Source: AC-52 sp044870295
Lineage (GTDB): Bacteria; Actinomycetota; UBA4738
Reading direction: 5' to 3'
Assembly: GCA_044870295.1 (NCBI GenBank)
Contig: JBIOYQ010000100.1
Span: 1 to 6,373 of the forward strand
Length of the DNA stretch: 6,373 bases
Below, in pieces: positions 1 through 6,106 of this stretch (position 1 is the stretch's first letter; the number at the start of each line of letters is the position of its first letter). The translations under genes and the position numbers were made by a program. The notes below the pieces were generated by a model. It was given only the letters and a program-made list of their open reading frames with translations, ran no database searches and was not told where the DNA came from.

Positions 1-209
1 GGAGGGCCGACCTGGAGGTCGCCCTCCGACGGCAGGGCGCTGAGGACGTCACGCAGGTTCAACAGGCGGACCTGTACCCATCGGGCGCCATCGTCGTCGA
101 GCTCCGGCCGGAGGCGCGAGGGGCGTCCATGTCGGACATCACGCGCCTGGAGGACAAGCTTGACCGGCTCACGGCGAGTGTGGATCGCCTCGCCGCGCAG
201 GATCGCTGA
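1..209 (+). CDS. C-terminal fragment of a DUF421/YetF-like membrane protein (5' end outside window)
   Basis: This is the 3' end of a gene that begins before the window. The first complete codon is at position 3, the frame is open, and the stop TGA is at 207-209, leaving 68 visible residues. The first half, with the elements ALRRQG, EDV and GAIVVELRP, resembles the cytoplasmic C-terminal domain of DUF421 (YetF-type) proteins, where a 'LRxxG-(V)EDV' stretch precedes a short 'dG-xIsV' strand. The last 24 residues (SDITRLEDKL onward) have hydrophobic residues at regular 3-4 spacing (I, L, L, L, V, L) and should form a short amphipathic helix or coiled coil, perhaps for oligomerisation. DUF421 proteins usually have N-terminal membrane helices, which would lie upstream. 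The family has no firm biochemical role. The call rests on pattern memory of a short fragment. An internal ATG at 129 could start a very small separate protein, but I see no good ribosome site for it. Confidence 0.5.
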   Translation, partial: RADLEVALRRQGAEDVTQVQQADLYPSGAIVVELRPEARGASMSDITRLEDKLDRLTASVDRLAAQDR

Positions 210-249
210 CCGAAGTCCGCGGAATGGTCAATCGCTCACAAAGGGCGAT

Positions 250-278
250 TTGACAACTTTGGGGCTGAAGGCTCGGAT
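250..278 (+). promoter_or_regulatory. Possible promoter for the exported-protein gene
   Basis: A perfect -35 hexamer TTGACA lies at 250-255. Seventeen bases downstream is TCGGAT (273-278), a poor -10 that matches TATAAT at only three positions. Transcription from here would give a leader of about 90 nt before the ATG at 379. A weak inverted repeat, AATCGC (230-235) and GCGATT (245-250) with a 9-nt loop, touches the -35 box and could be an operator or chance. The rest of the 210-378 gap shows nothing else I can support. Confidence 0.3.
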
Positions 279-378
279 CGTTGGCCGGGGGTGGCGAAGG
301 AGGTGGGAGCGCAAGGCACAACTTCTCTATTCGGGCACCGTTGATGGAAGCGCCCCATAACCGCGTGAAGGAGGCACC

Positions 379-2127
379 ATGAGAAGGATTCGCTCCGTCG
401 CGCTCCTTGCGGCGTGTTGCACGATCGGCGCGCTGTTCGCGGCGCTTCCCGCCAAGGCCACGAGCTCCACAGCGGCGGCGTTCTCCGTCACCACCCGGAA
501 CGACGGGCGGCTCGTGGGAACGTCGAACCTCCAGAAGCTGTCGGCTCAGGCCTCGCCGAACGGAATCTTCAAGGGCGAACCGTACAAGGCGATGCCCTTC
601 CGGAAGATCCCTCGGCACGGGACGGGACCGAACGTCGCCCTCCCGGACCCCACCCCGATCCCTGTCATCCAGGAGGACACGCCCGGCTTCTTCGGGTGGA
701 AGGCGATCTCCAGCAAGCAGTCACGCGAGAGCAACCACGGCAACCACTTCACGGTCGAACCGCCCGAACCGGTCGTGTGCATGGGCAACGGCCAGGTGCT
801 CGAGGTCGTGAACTCGGCCCTGCGCGTGTTCGACACGAAGGGCAGCCCGCTCTCCGACGTCCTCGACATCAATGAGTTCATGCTGCTCCCGCCGGCCATC
901 GACCGCGAGCACCGCCCGCACTTCCCGGGGCCGTTCAGCGGCGACATCCAGTGTGAGTACGACCAGGGGAGCGGCCGTTGGTTCGTGATGATCTGGTCGA
1001 TCGCCCAGGATCCAGACTCGGGTGAGACGACCGGTGACAACTTCTACTACACGGCCGTCAGCAAGACCTCCGACGCCCTGGGCGACTACTGGATCTACGA
1101 GAGCAACGCGGACAGCCCGCACCCGGGCGACGCTCGAGCCGGCGACCACCCCTTCATCGGCACGGACGCGAACGTCTACGTCATCCAGGACAACGAGTTC
1201 TCGTTCTTCGGTGACGAGTTCTTCGGGTCCGTGCTCCACGTGTTCTCGAAGGCCAGCCTGGAGTCGGGCAACATCGGGCGGGAGACGATCATCCGACCGA
1301 TGCCGATCGGCAAGTGGTACTCGCTCCAGCCGGCGACGGTTCCCCCGGGTGGAGCCTATGAGTCGGCGCAGGGCGGGACGCTGTACTTCGCGTCGGCGCT
1401 CGACTTCGCCGGCACCGGGGACAACCGGATCGCGCTGTGGGCGCTGACGAACACCAGCTCCGTGGACGGCCCGAACCCCGACTTCGGCCTGCAGAGGCGC
1501 AACGTGCAGACGGAGGAGTACGCGTCGCCGGGAGGGCAGGTGGCCCAACGGCCTGGAGACGTGCCGCTGGGCGACGCGGTCGGTGAGGCCGAGAACGGCC
1601 TGGACGGCGGGTCCGACGAGACCCAGCCGACCAAGTTCGCCGCCGGCGACGTATGGACCATCGTCGACACGTTGACGGAGTCGGGGAACGTCGCGCTCGC
1701 CTGGTTCGAGATCACACCCGGCTTCGACTCGAACAACAACCTGACGGCGCACCTTGCCCATCAGGGATATGTGGCGATCGATGGGAACAGCGTCGCGTAC
1801 GGAGCCTTCGCCGTGAAGCCCGATGGGTCACCGCTCATCGCCATGGACGTGGCGGGTCCGACCATCTACGGGTCGTCCGGCTACGGCCTGCTCGACGTGA
1901 ACAACGGGCTCGACGCCGTGCACATCGGCGGCACGGGGCTGGTCCCGGACGACGGCTTCACGTGCTACGCGGCCTTCGTCGGCGACCGTACGCGCGGCTG
2001 CCGATGGGGCGACTACTCGGATGCCAACGTCGGGACGGACGGGAAGTTCTGGTTCTCCGGCATCTTCTTCACCAACGCGCAGCGCCGGAGCCTGTCGAAC
2101 TGGAACACGTTCCTGGGCAGCACCTAG
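379..2127 (+). CDS. Exported protein of unknown function, probably beta-rich/propeller-like
   Basis: The product has 582 residues. The ATG at 379 follows a strong ribosome site, AAGGAGG at 368-374. Residues 1-28 form a classic signal peptide: basic MRRIR, a hydrophobic core, then LPAKA as a likely signal peptidase I site. The two Cys at 13-14 lie in the core and do not form a usual lipobox. The mature part is rich in Gly, Asp, Asn and aromatic residues, with short strands such as RWFVMIW, LYFASALDF and IALWALTNTS, as in beta-propeller proteins. The mature region has four cysteines, 134, 192, 529 and 541, which could form two disulfides. The elements EPPEPVVCMGNGQVLEVVNS (129-146) and CRWGDYSDA (541-549) match my recollection of a recurrent family of exported hypothetical proteins in Actinobacteria and related soil bacteria. 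I see no catalytic motif, LPXTG anchor or C-terminal membrane helix, so the protein is probably secreted free. No function can be assigned, and its neighbours do not suggest one. Confidence 0.88.
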   Translation: MRRIRSVALLAACCTIGALFAALPAKATSSTAAAFSVTTRNDGRLVGTSNLQKLSAQASPNGIFKGEPYKAMPFRKIPRHGTGPNVALPDPTPIPVIQEDTPGFFGWKAISSKQSRESNHGNHFTVEPPEPVVCMGNGQVLEVVNSALRVFDTKGSPLSDVLDINEFMLLPPAIDREHRPHFPGPFSGDIQCEYDQGSGRWFVMIWSIAQDPDSGETTGDNFYYTAVSKTSDALGDYWIYESNADSPHPGDARAGDHPFIGTDANVYVIQDNEFSFFGDEFFGSVLHVFSKASLESGNIGRETIIRPMPIGKWYSLQPATVPPGGAYESAQGGTLYFASALDFAGTGDNRIALWALTNTSSVDGPNPDFGLQRRNVQTEEYASPGGQVAQRPGDVPLGDAVGEAENGLDGGSDETQPTKFAAGDVWTIVDTLTESGNVALAWFEITPGFDSNNNLTAHLAHQGYVAIDGNSVAYGAFAVKPDGSPLIAMDVAGPTIYGSSGYGLLDVNNGLDAVHIGGTGLVPDDGFTCYAAFVGDRTRGCRWGDYSDANVGTDGKFWFSGIFFTNAQRRSLSNWNTFLGST

Positions 2128-2151
2128 ACCGAATCGTTACGAAGGGACGAC

Positions 2152-2177
2152 ACCGGGCCCGGGCGACCGGGCCCGGT
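2152..2177. terminator. Perfect 11-bp hairpin with GCGA loop, likely bidirectional terminator
   Basis: The arms 2152-2162 (ACCGGGCCCGG) and 2167-2177 (CCGGGCCCGGT) are fully complementary and enclose a GCGA tetraloop of the GNRA type on the + strand. The hairpin starts 24 nt after the stop of the exported-protein gene and lies 22 nt past the stop of the convergent - strand gene, so it could serve both. Neither side has a clear U-tract. GC-rich hairpins lacking U-tracts are often proposed as terminators in actinobacteria, but this could instead be an RNA-stabilising 3' end. Confidence 0.7.
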
Positions 2178-2199
2178 CCGTTCCCCAGGCGATGTCGGT

Positions 2200-2880
2200 T
2201 CAGCGGATGGCACGGTCCTCGATCTCCCAGGCGTGGTCGAGCGCGTGCCATGCCGTGCGGCGCACGAAGTACCGGGGCGACCACAGGGGAGCGGTCCGCT
2301 TGCTCGGAGGCAGCGGCTCGCCGTCGACGCGACGCACCAACATGTCGAGGATCTCCTTGCGCAGTCGCTGCAGCTCGGCCGGCGCGGCGGGATCGTCCCC
2401 GGGCTTGTAGCTGTCACCCAGCCGATAGAGATAGGAGCTTTCCGCCTCGGCCACGTGGTGCGCGATGGCGTCCAGGTCCCGGCCGCCGCCTCGCGGCCCC
2501 TTTCTGAGCGTGGCGCCGTGGGCGTGCTTCGCGGCGCGGGCGAAGGCGGCCCAGGACGCCTTGAGGATGGCGATCTGCTGCCGCAGGCCACTCGCGTCGA
2601 GGGATCGTTGGTCGGCCTCCGGAGCGATCCCGGGCGCTCCGAAATCGGTGGTGGCGTTGCCCTGGAGCCGTTCCGTCACGTGGAGGCCGGAGGAGTCCTT
2701 CGGCAACGGGAGGGTCCGGCCCGCGCCGCCCAGGGCTTTCGCGTATCGAGGACCGGTATCCATCAGCGCCTGAAGGGCTGCAGCCTGATCGCGACCGCTG
2801 CGCGACCAACCGGGCCAGTCGATCGCGCCGGCAAAGGTGCGCTTGCCTCCGACCTCGAGATAGACGTCCAGTTTCTTCAC
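2200..2880 (-). CDS. DinB-like putative metal-binding protein with extra N-terminal domain
   Basis: The product has 226 residues from a GTG start at 2880-2878, preceded on the - strand by AGGGG at a suitable distance. The N-terminus reads KKLDVYLEVGGKRTFAGAID, a beta-strand pattern that could be a small domain of about 50 residues resembling HicB-like folds. A linker of about 50 residues follows. The C-terminal part (about 98-226) is helical and resembles DinB/YfiT-type four-helix bundles. It has H141-H142 in a helix (AIAHHVAEAES) and H212-x3-H216 in WHALDHAWEIEDR near the end. DinB-family proteins often bind a divalent metal through three histidines in this arrangement, and some use mycothiol or bacillithiol as a thiol substrate. 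The substrate here is unknown. The frame stays open upstream to 3987, but that part is antisense to the metal-binding lipoprotein gene and loses this gene's character. The gene is divergent from the metal-uptake cluster, though a shared role is not shown. Confidence 0.75.
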   Translation of the reverse strand: MKKLDVYLEVGGKRTFAGAIDWPGWSRSGRDQAAALQALMDTGPRYAKALGGAGRTLPLPKDSSGLHVTERLQGNATTDFGAPGIAPEADQRSLDASGLRQQIAILKASWAAFARAAKHAHGATLRKGPRGGGRDLDAIAHHVAEAESSYLYRLGDSYKPGDDPAAPAELQRLRKEILDMLVRRVDGEPLPPSKRTAPLWSPRYFVRRTAWHALDHAWEIEDRAIR

Positions 2881-2939
2881 GATGACCCCTGTCGACGGAT
2901 GAGCGGGCCACCGTATCACTGCGAATGGGGAGGAGCGGA

Positions 2940-2969
2940 TTGACGGACCTCGCCAACCGGCGGTATCGT
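2940..2969 (+). promoter_or_regulatory. Candidate promoter of the metal-uptake cluster
   Basis: TTGACG at 2940-2945 (5 of 6 to the -35 consensus) is followed after 18 nt by TATCGT at 2964-2969 (4 of 6 to TATAAT). The start of transcription would be near 2976, giving a leader of about 49 nt before the GTG at 3025. The Zur/Fur-like site lies just downstream, in the initially transcribed region, where a bound repressor would block RNA polymerase. Confidence 0.5.
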
Positions 2970-2980
2970 TCCTTCGATTA

Positions 2981-3004
2981 GAAATAGGAATCGTTTTCAT
3001 TCCT
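2981..3004. promoter_or_regulatory. Zur/Fur-like operator upstream of the metal-uptake cluster
   Basis: This is an AT-rich island in otherwise GC-rich DNA. Positions 2985-2999 read TAGGAATCGTTTTCA. Against TGAAAATCGTTTTCA, the type of palindrome I recall for actinobacterial Zur boxes, this matches 12 of 15 positions, with a perfect right half and a degenerate left half. The same DNA also holds a perfect inverted repeat, AGGAAT (2986-2991) and ATTCCT (2999-3004), seven bases apart. It sits between the likely promoter and a metal ABC transporter gene, and a Fur-family regulator closes the cluster, so repression by that regulator with bound metal is the natural reading. The metal specificity cannot be read from the site. 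Confidence 0.6.
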
Positions 3005-3024
3005 GATCCCGAGAGGACCGAGGG

Positions 3025-3927
3025 GTGCTCGAACGTCGTCGTGCTGGCTGGCTGATCGGCGTCGCGGCTGCTGCCGTCCTCCTGATGGCCGGGTCGTGCT
3101 CGTCCGGGCGCGCCCAAGGGCAAGCCGGGAAGGTGGCGGTCGTGGCGGGCTTCTATCCCCTGGCGGAAGCGGCCACCAAGGTGGGTGGCACTCTGGTCGA
3201 GGTGCAGAACCTGACGCCGCCGGGGGTCGAGCCGCACGACCTCGAGCTGGCCCCGCAGCAGATCGCCGACATCCAGGAAGCGGACGTGGTGCTGTACCTC
3301 GGAGGGGGTTTCGCTCCGGCCGTCGAGCAGGCGGTCGCGGGCGCCTCGGGCGTGAAAGTCGACCTGTTGAAGGGCATGCCGCTCCAACCGGGCACATCCG
3401 ATTCCCACGTCTGGCTGGATCCCGTCCTGTATCGGCGACTGGTGGACACGGTGGCGGCTTCGCTCGCACGCGCGGAGCCGGATGCCGCCTCGACCTTCCG
3501 GGCGAACGCGGCGGCCTTCGATGCACAGCTGGAGACCCTCGACCAGGAATTCCGCACCGGTCTCACCGGGTGTGCCCGTACGGTGATCGTCACATCGCAT
3601 GCGGCCTTCGGGTATCTCTCGGCGCGGTACGGGCTGACGCAGGAGCCCATCGCCGGCCTGTCGCCCGATGCCGAGCCCAGCGCACAGCGGCTGGCGGAGC
3701 TGGCCGATCTGGTCGAGCGGGACGGTGTGACCACGATCTTCACGGAAGAGCTGGTGTCGCCGAAGGTGGCCGACACCCTGGCCCAGGAGGTGGGGGTGAC
3801 CACGGCCGTCCTGAACCCGTTGGAGGGATTGACCCGGCAGGAGGTGTCCGCGGGGAAGGACTACCTCAGCGTGATGCGGGCGAACCTGAAGACCCTCCGG
3901 GCCGCTCTGGGCTGTCCAGGCGCGTGA
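3025..3927 (+). CDS. znuA: Metal ABC transporter substrate-binding lipoprotein (ZnuA/TroA family)
   Basis: The product has 300 residues, a usual length for the cluster A-I metal-binding proteins. The GTG at 3025 follows AGAGGA at 3012-3017. A basic start (LERRR), a hydrophobic stretch and AGSC with Cys25 suggest a lipoprotein anchored outside the membrane, although the lipobox lacks the usual Leu at -3. Likely metal ligands are His71 (GVEPHDLEL), His128 (DSHVWLDP) and His192 (TSHAAFGYL), the conserved triad, with an acidic residue at Glu241/242 or the LNPLEGLT stretch (264-270) near the fourth site. Cys183 and Cys297 could form a disulfide. The His/Asp-rich loop of classic ZnuA is absent: only a short segment separates residues 113 and 127. 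The tail pattern AGKDYLSVMRANLKTLRAAL is typical of the family. Zn2+ is the most likely substrate given the operator and the Fur-type regulator, but Mn2+ cannot be excluded. Its stop overlaps the next start (GTGA). Confidence 0.92.
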   Translation: MLERRRAGWLIGVAAAAVLLMAGSCSSGRAQGQAGKVAVVAGFYPLAEAATKVGGTLVEVQNLTPPGVEPHDLELAPQQIADIQEADVVLYLGGGFAPAVEQAVAGASGVKVDLLKGMPLQPGTSDSHVWLDPVLYRRLVDTVAASLARAEPDAASTFRANAAAFDAQLETLDQEFRTGLTGCARTVIVTSHAAFGYLSARYGLTQEPIAGLSPDAEPSAQRLAELADLVERDGVTTIFTEELVSPKVADTLAQEVGVTTAVLNPLEGLTRQEVSAGKDYLSVMRANLKTLRAALGCPGA

Positions 3928-4727
3928 GCTACCATCCCAGGATCGATTCCCATTCCCGAGACGGCCGCGAGCCGGAGGCCGGTGCACCCCTGATCCAGGC
4001 CGATCACGTCTCGTTCTCCTACGGGAACGGACTGGTCCTGGACGACGTGAGCCTGGCGGTTCGGCCCGGCGAGTTCATCGCGCTCGTCGGACCCAACGGG
4101 TCCGGCAAGTCGACGCTGCTGAAGGTGCTGCTGGGCCTCCTGGAGCCGACGTCGGGCTCGGTGGCGATCCTCGGACAGGCGCCGCGCAGGCTCGCCGAGC
4201 GGTGGCGACTGGGCTACGTGCCTCAGCGCCCCGAGTTGACCTCGCAGATCCCGTCGACCGTGGAGGAAGTGGTGGCCGCCGGCCGCCTGTCCCGTCGGGG
4301 ATGGTGGCGTCCGGCCACGGCGACGGATCGGGAGGTGACCGGCCACGCCATCGACTCCGTCGCCCTGGGACCGTTGAAGACGCGGCCGTTGAGCGAGCTC
4401 TCCGGTGGGCAGCAGCAGCGAACGTTCATCGCCCGAGCCTTCGCCAGCGAACCCGACCTGCTGGTCCTGGACGAGCCGATCGCCGGCATCGACAGAGAGT
4501 CGCAGGATCGATTCCGCGAATCGCTCACCCACCTGATCTCGGAGCACGGTTCGGGCGTGCTGCTGGTGTCGCACGAGCTCTCTGCCGTGGCGCGCGACCT
4601 CGATCGAGTCATCGTGTTGAAGCAGCGGGTGCTGTTCGACGGGCCGCCCTCGGAGCTGATGGCCACGGGGGTCAGCCTGGGTATCCACCGTGAGGACCTG
4701 CCCCTCTGGCTGGAGGGACTGCGATGA
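3924..4727 (+). CDS. znuC: Metal ABC transporter ATP-binding protein (ZnuC family)
   Basis: The product has 267 residues from GTG at 3924, which overlaps the preceding stop by 4 nt (GTGA). No clear ribosome site is visible, so translation is probably coupled to the upstream gene. All ABC ATPase motifs are intact: Walker A GPNGSGKST (56-64), Q-loop Gln101 in YVPQRP, signature LSGGQQQR (159-166), Walker B LLVLDE (179-184), D-loop AGID (187-190) and H-loop His217. The first 23 residues are polar and precede the usual family start at LIQADHVSFSYG, so they form a short N-terminal extension. The C-terminus (GIHREDLPLWLEGLR) lacks the His-rich tail found in some ZnuC proteins. The protein should sit on the inner face of the membrane as a dimer bound to the permease and supply energy for metal import. 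It belongs to the subfamily shared by Zn2+ and Mn2+ importers, which sequence alone does not separate. Confidence 0.93.
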   Translation: MSYHPRIDSHSRDGREPEAGAPLIQADHVSFSYGNGLVLDDVSLAVRPGEFIALVGPNGSGKSTLLKVLLGLLEPTSGSVAILGQAPRRLAERWRLGYVPQRPELTSQIPSTVEEVVAAGRLSRRGWWRPATATDREVTGHAIDSVALGPLKTRPLSELSGGQQQRTFIARAFASEPDLLVLDEPIAGIDRESQDRFRESLTHLISEHGSGVLLVSHELSAVARDLDRVIVLKQRVLFDGPPSELMATGVSLGIHREDLPLWLEGLR

Positions 4728-5674
4728 CCCACGTCGTCGCGGCGCTGCCGCTGCCGCTCCCGCTCCCGTATCCCTTCGACCTGGCGTTCATGCAGCGGGC
4801 TCTGATCGCCGGGCTGGTCGTCGGAGCCTTCGCGCCACTGATCGGGACGTTCCTGGTGCAGAAGCGGATGTCCCTGATCGGCGACGGGATCGGGCACCTG
4901 GCGTTCGCCGGTGTGGCGATCGGCGCGGTGACCGGCGTGTACCCGATCTGGACCGCGCTCGGGGTCGCCGGGGTCGGAGCCCTGGGGCTGGAGCAGCTGC
5001 GGGCCCGCCGCAAGGCCTCAGGCGACCTCGCGCTGGCGCTGTTCTTCTACTCGGGCATCGCCCTCGGGATCGTGCTGCTGTCCCGGCAGCTCAGCCCGAC
5101 CAACGTCCTGGTGTATCTGTTCGGTCAGATCCTGACCGTGACCTCCACGGAGATGCTGGTGATCGTGGTGCTCGGCGTGGTGGTGGCGGGCGTGATCCTG
5201 GGTGTTCGCCGGGCCCTGTTCGCCGTGGTGGCCGACGAGGAGTGGGCGCGGGTGGCGGGCCTGCCGGTTGGGTTCCTGAACAACCTCCTCGCGGTGACGA
5301 CGGCCGTCACGGTGGTCGCCTCGATGCGGGTGGTCGGAATCCTGTTGGTGGCCGGGCTGATGGTGCTGCCGGTGGCCAGTGCCCAGCTCCTGGCCCGGTC
5401 GTTCCGGGGAACCATGGCGTGGGCCACGGCCATCGGGATGGGGTCGGTCGTGCTGGGGTTGGTCACGTCACGTCTCTGGAACCTGGCGGCCGGGGGGATG
5501 ATCGTCCTCGTCGCCGCCGGACTGTTCTCGTTGGTCGCCATCGCGACGAGCGCCCGCACGCGTGGCCGGTTGGGCCGGAGGGACGGTGTGGCGTCGCCCC
5601 GCGTCCTGCGGAGTGGTGCGCCCATTCTCGGCGATTCTCATTTGGCTGATAGACTGCCCGGCGATGGTCACTGA
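4724..5674 (+). CDS. znuB: Metal ABC transporter permease (ZnuB, ABC-3 family)
   Basis: The product has 316 residues from ATG at 4724 in an ATGA overlap with the ATPase stop. GGAGGG at 4712-4717 is a good ribosome site. The N-terminus contains a Pro/Leu repeat (LPLPLPLPYPF), then about eight hydrophobic segments, roughly at 24-45, 52-75, 76-90, 101-121, 143-165, 186-206, 207-225 and 232-275 (the last probably two helices). Two ABC-3 family landmarks are clear: MSLIGDGIGHLAFAGVAIG (49-67), matching the conserved 'SLxGDalsHaalpGvalG' region, and VGILLVAGLMVLPVASAQLL (204-223), matching the conserved late helix pair. It forms the membrane channel through which the metal from the lipoprotein is passed. 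After the last helix a basic then polar tail of about 40 residues (277-316) runs into the regulator gene and overlaps it by 11 nt. That DNA also holds the regulator's likely promoter, so the tail sequence may be constrained by regulation more than by protein function. Confidence 0.93.
   Translation: MTHVVAALPLPLPLPYPFDLAFMQRALIAGLVVGAFAPLIGTFLVQKRMSLIGDGIGHLAFAGVAIGAVTGVYPIWTALGVAGVGALGLEQLRARRKASGDLALALFFYSGIALGIVLLSRQLSPTNVLVYLFGQILTVTSTEMLVIVVLGVVVAGVILGVRRALFAVVADEEWARVAGLPVGFLNNLLAVTTAVTVVASMRVVGILLVAGLMVLPVASAQLLARSFRGTMAWATAIGMGSVVLGLVTSRLWNLAAGGMIVLVAAGLFSLVAIATSARTRGRLGRRDGVASPRVLRSGAPILGDSHLADRLPGDGH
5624..5655 (+). promoter_or_regulatory. Possible internal promoter/operator for the Fur-family gene
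   Basis: TAGACT at 5650-5655 (4 of 6 to TATAAT) is preceded by TGA, making an extended -10 element, and ends 8 nt before the ATG at 5664. A transcript started there would be almost or fully leaderless. Just upstream, ATTCTC occurs at 5624-5629 and again at 5634-5639, exactly 10 bp apart. The second copy lies in CGATTCTCATT, one mismatch from the CGATTTTCATT half of a Zur-type box. No good -35 is visible. Confidence 0.4.
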
Positions 5675-6098
5675 CCTGCATATGGAGGTGGCGGCGCGAC
5701 TGCGCCGAGCCGGGCAGCGGTATACGTCGAAGCGCCGCGCCATCGTCGAGATCGTCATGGGTGCCAGACAGCCGCTGTCCATCCCGGAGATCCTCCGGGG
5801 GCGGCGAGGGCTGGCCCAGAGCTCGCTCTACCGGAATCTCGCCGTCCTGGAGCAGGCCCGCGTGGTCCGCAGGATCGTGACCGGTGAGGACTTCGCCCGG
5901 TTCGAGCTGGCCGAGGACCTCTCCGAGCACCACCATCACCTCGTGTGCTCGAACTGCGGGACCGTGCAGGACGTGTTGCTGCCGCGCCAGCTGGAGCGGC
6001 GGATGGAGGGCGCGTTGTCCGAGGCCGCCGCCACGGCAGGCTTCCAGCCGGCCGCGCACCGGCTGGACGTGATCGGCACGTGCCGCGATTGCGCGTGA
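5664..6098 (+). CDS. Fur-family metal-responsive repressor (Zur-like)
   Basis: The product has 144 residues, normal for the family. I chose the ATG at 5664, which overlaps the permease stop by 11 nt and lies 8 nt after a -10-like TAGACT; there is no Shine-Dalgarno site. ATG 5682 is an alternative. Residues about 7-80 form the winged helix, with the recognition helix at SSLYRNLAVLEQ (53-64). Two CxxC pairs, Cys95/Cys98 and Cys140/Cys143, make the structural zinc site. The hinge and sensor region has FEL with Glu81 followed by His89-92. In characterised actinobacterial Zur proteins one sensing ligand in this region is a cysteine; here no Cys is present and Glu81 aligns with the Fur-type FEL motif. 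Zur is favoured by the adjoining transporter and operator, but Fur- or Mur-like specificity remains possible, so I leave the symbol blank. It should bind DNA as a dimer when metal-loaded and repress the cluster. Confidence 0.9.
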   Translation: MVTDLHMEVAARLRRAGQRYTSKRRAIVEIVMGARQPLSIPEILRGRRGLAQSSLYRNLAVLEQARVVRRIVTGEDFARFELAEDLSEHHHHLVCSNCGTVQDVLLPRQLERRMEGALSEAAATAGFQPAAHRLDVIGTCRDCA

Positions 6099-6106
6099 CC
6101 GTTCGC

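Noticed and set aside
216..223. TCCGCGGA palindrome after the first gene
   Set aside because: Eight-base palindromes are expected by chance in GC-rich DNA; no second copy or context supports a function.
169..618. Minus-strand frame across the gap and the start of the exported-protein gene
   Set aside because: No ribosome site or family resemblance; the product is Arg/Pro-rich and overlaps a strong signal peptide on the other strand.
721..1761. Long - strand frame (346 codons) antisense to the exported-protein gene
   Set aside because: Composition is Arg/Val-rich as expected of a shadow frame, and the opposite strand has a signal peptide, strong ribosome site and family-like motifs.
2881..3987. 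Minus-strand frame continuing over 1 kb upstream of the DinB-like gene
   Set aside because: It is antisense to the well-supported metal-binding lipoprotein gene and matches no family. Open antisense frames are common in high-GC DNA, and a good GTG start exists at 2880.
3861..4688. Minus-strand frame antisense to the ABC ATPase
   Set aside because: The sense frame has every ABC ATPase motif; the antisense product is low-complexity and unrecognisable.
4747..4773. Short CTGCCG/CTCCCG repeat at the permease start
   Set aside because: It encodes a Leu-Pro run at the permease N-terminus and is too short to call a functional repeat array.
4690..5649. Long + strand frame overlapping the permease
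   Set aside because: The product is Gly/Arg/Pro-rich with no membrane segments, whereas the overlapping frame is a clear ABC-3 permease.
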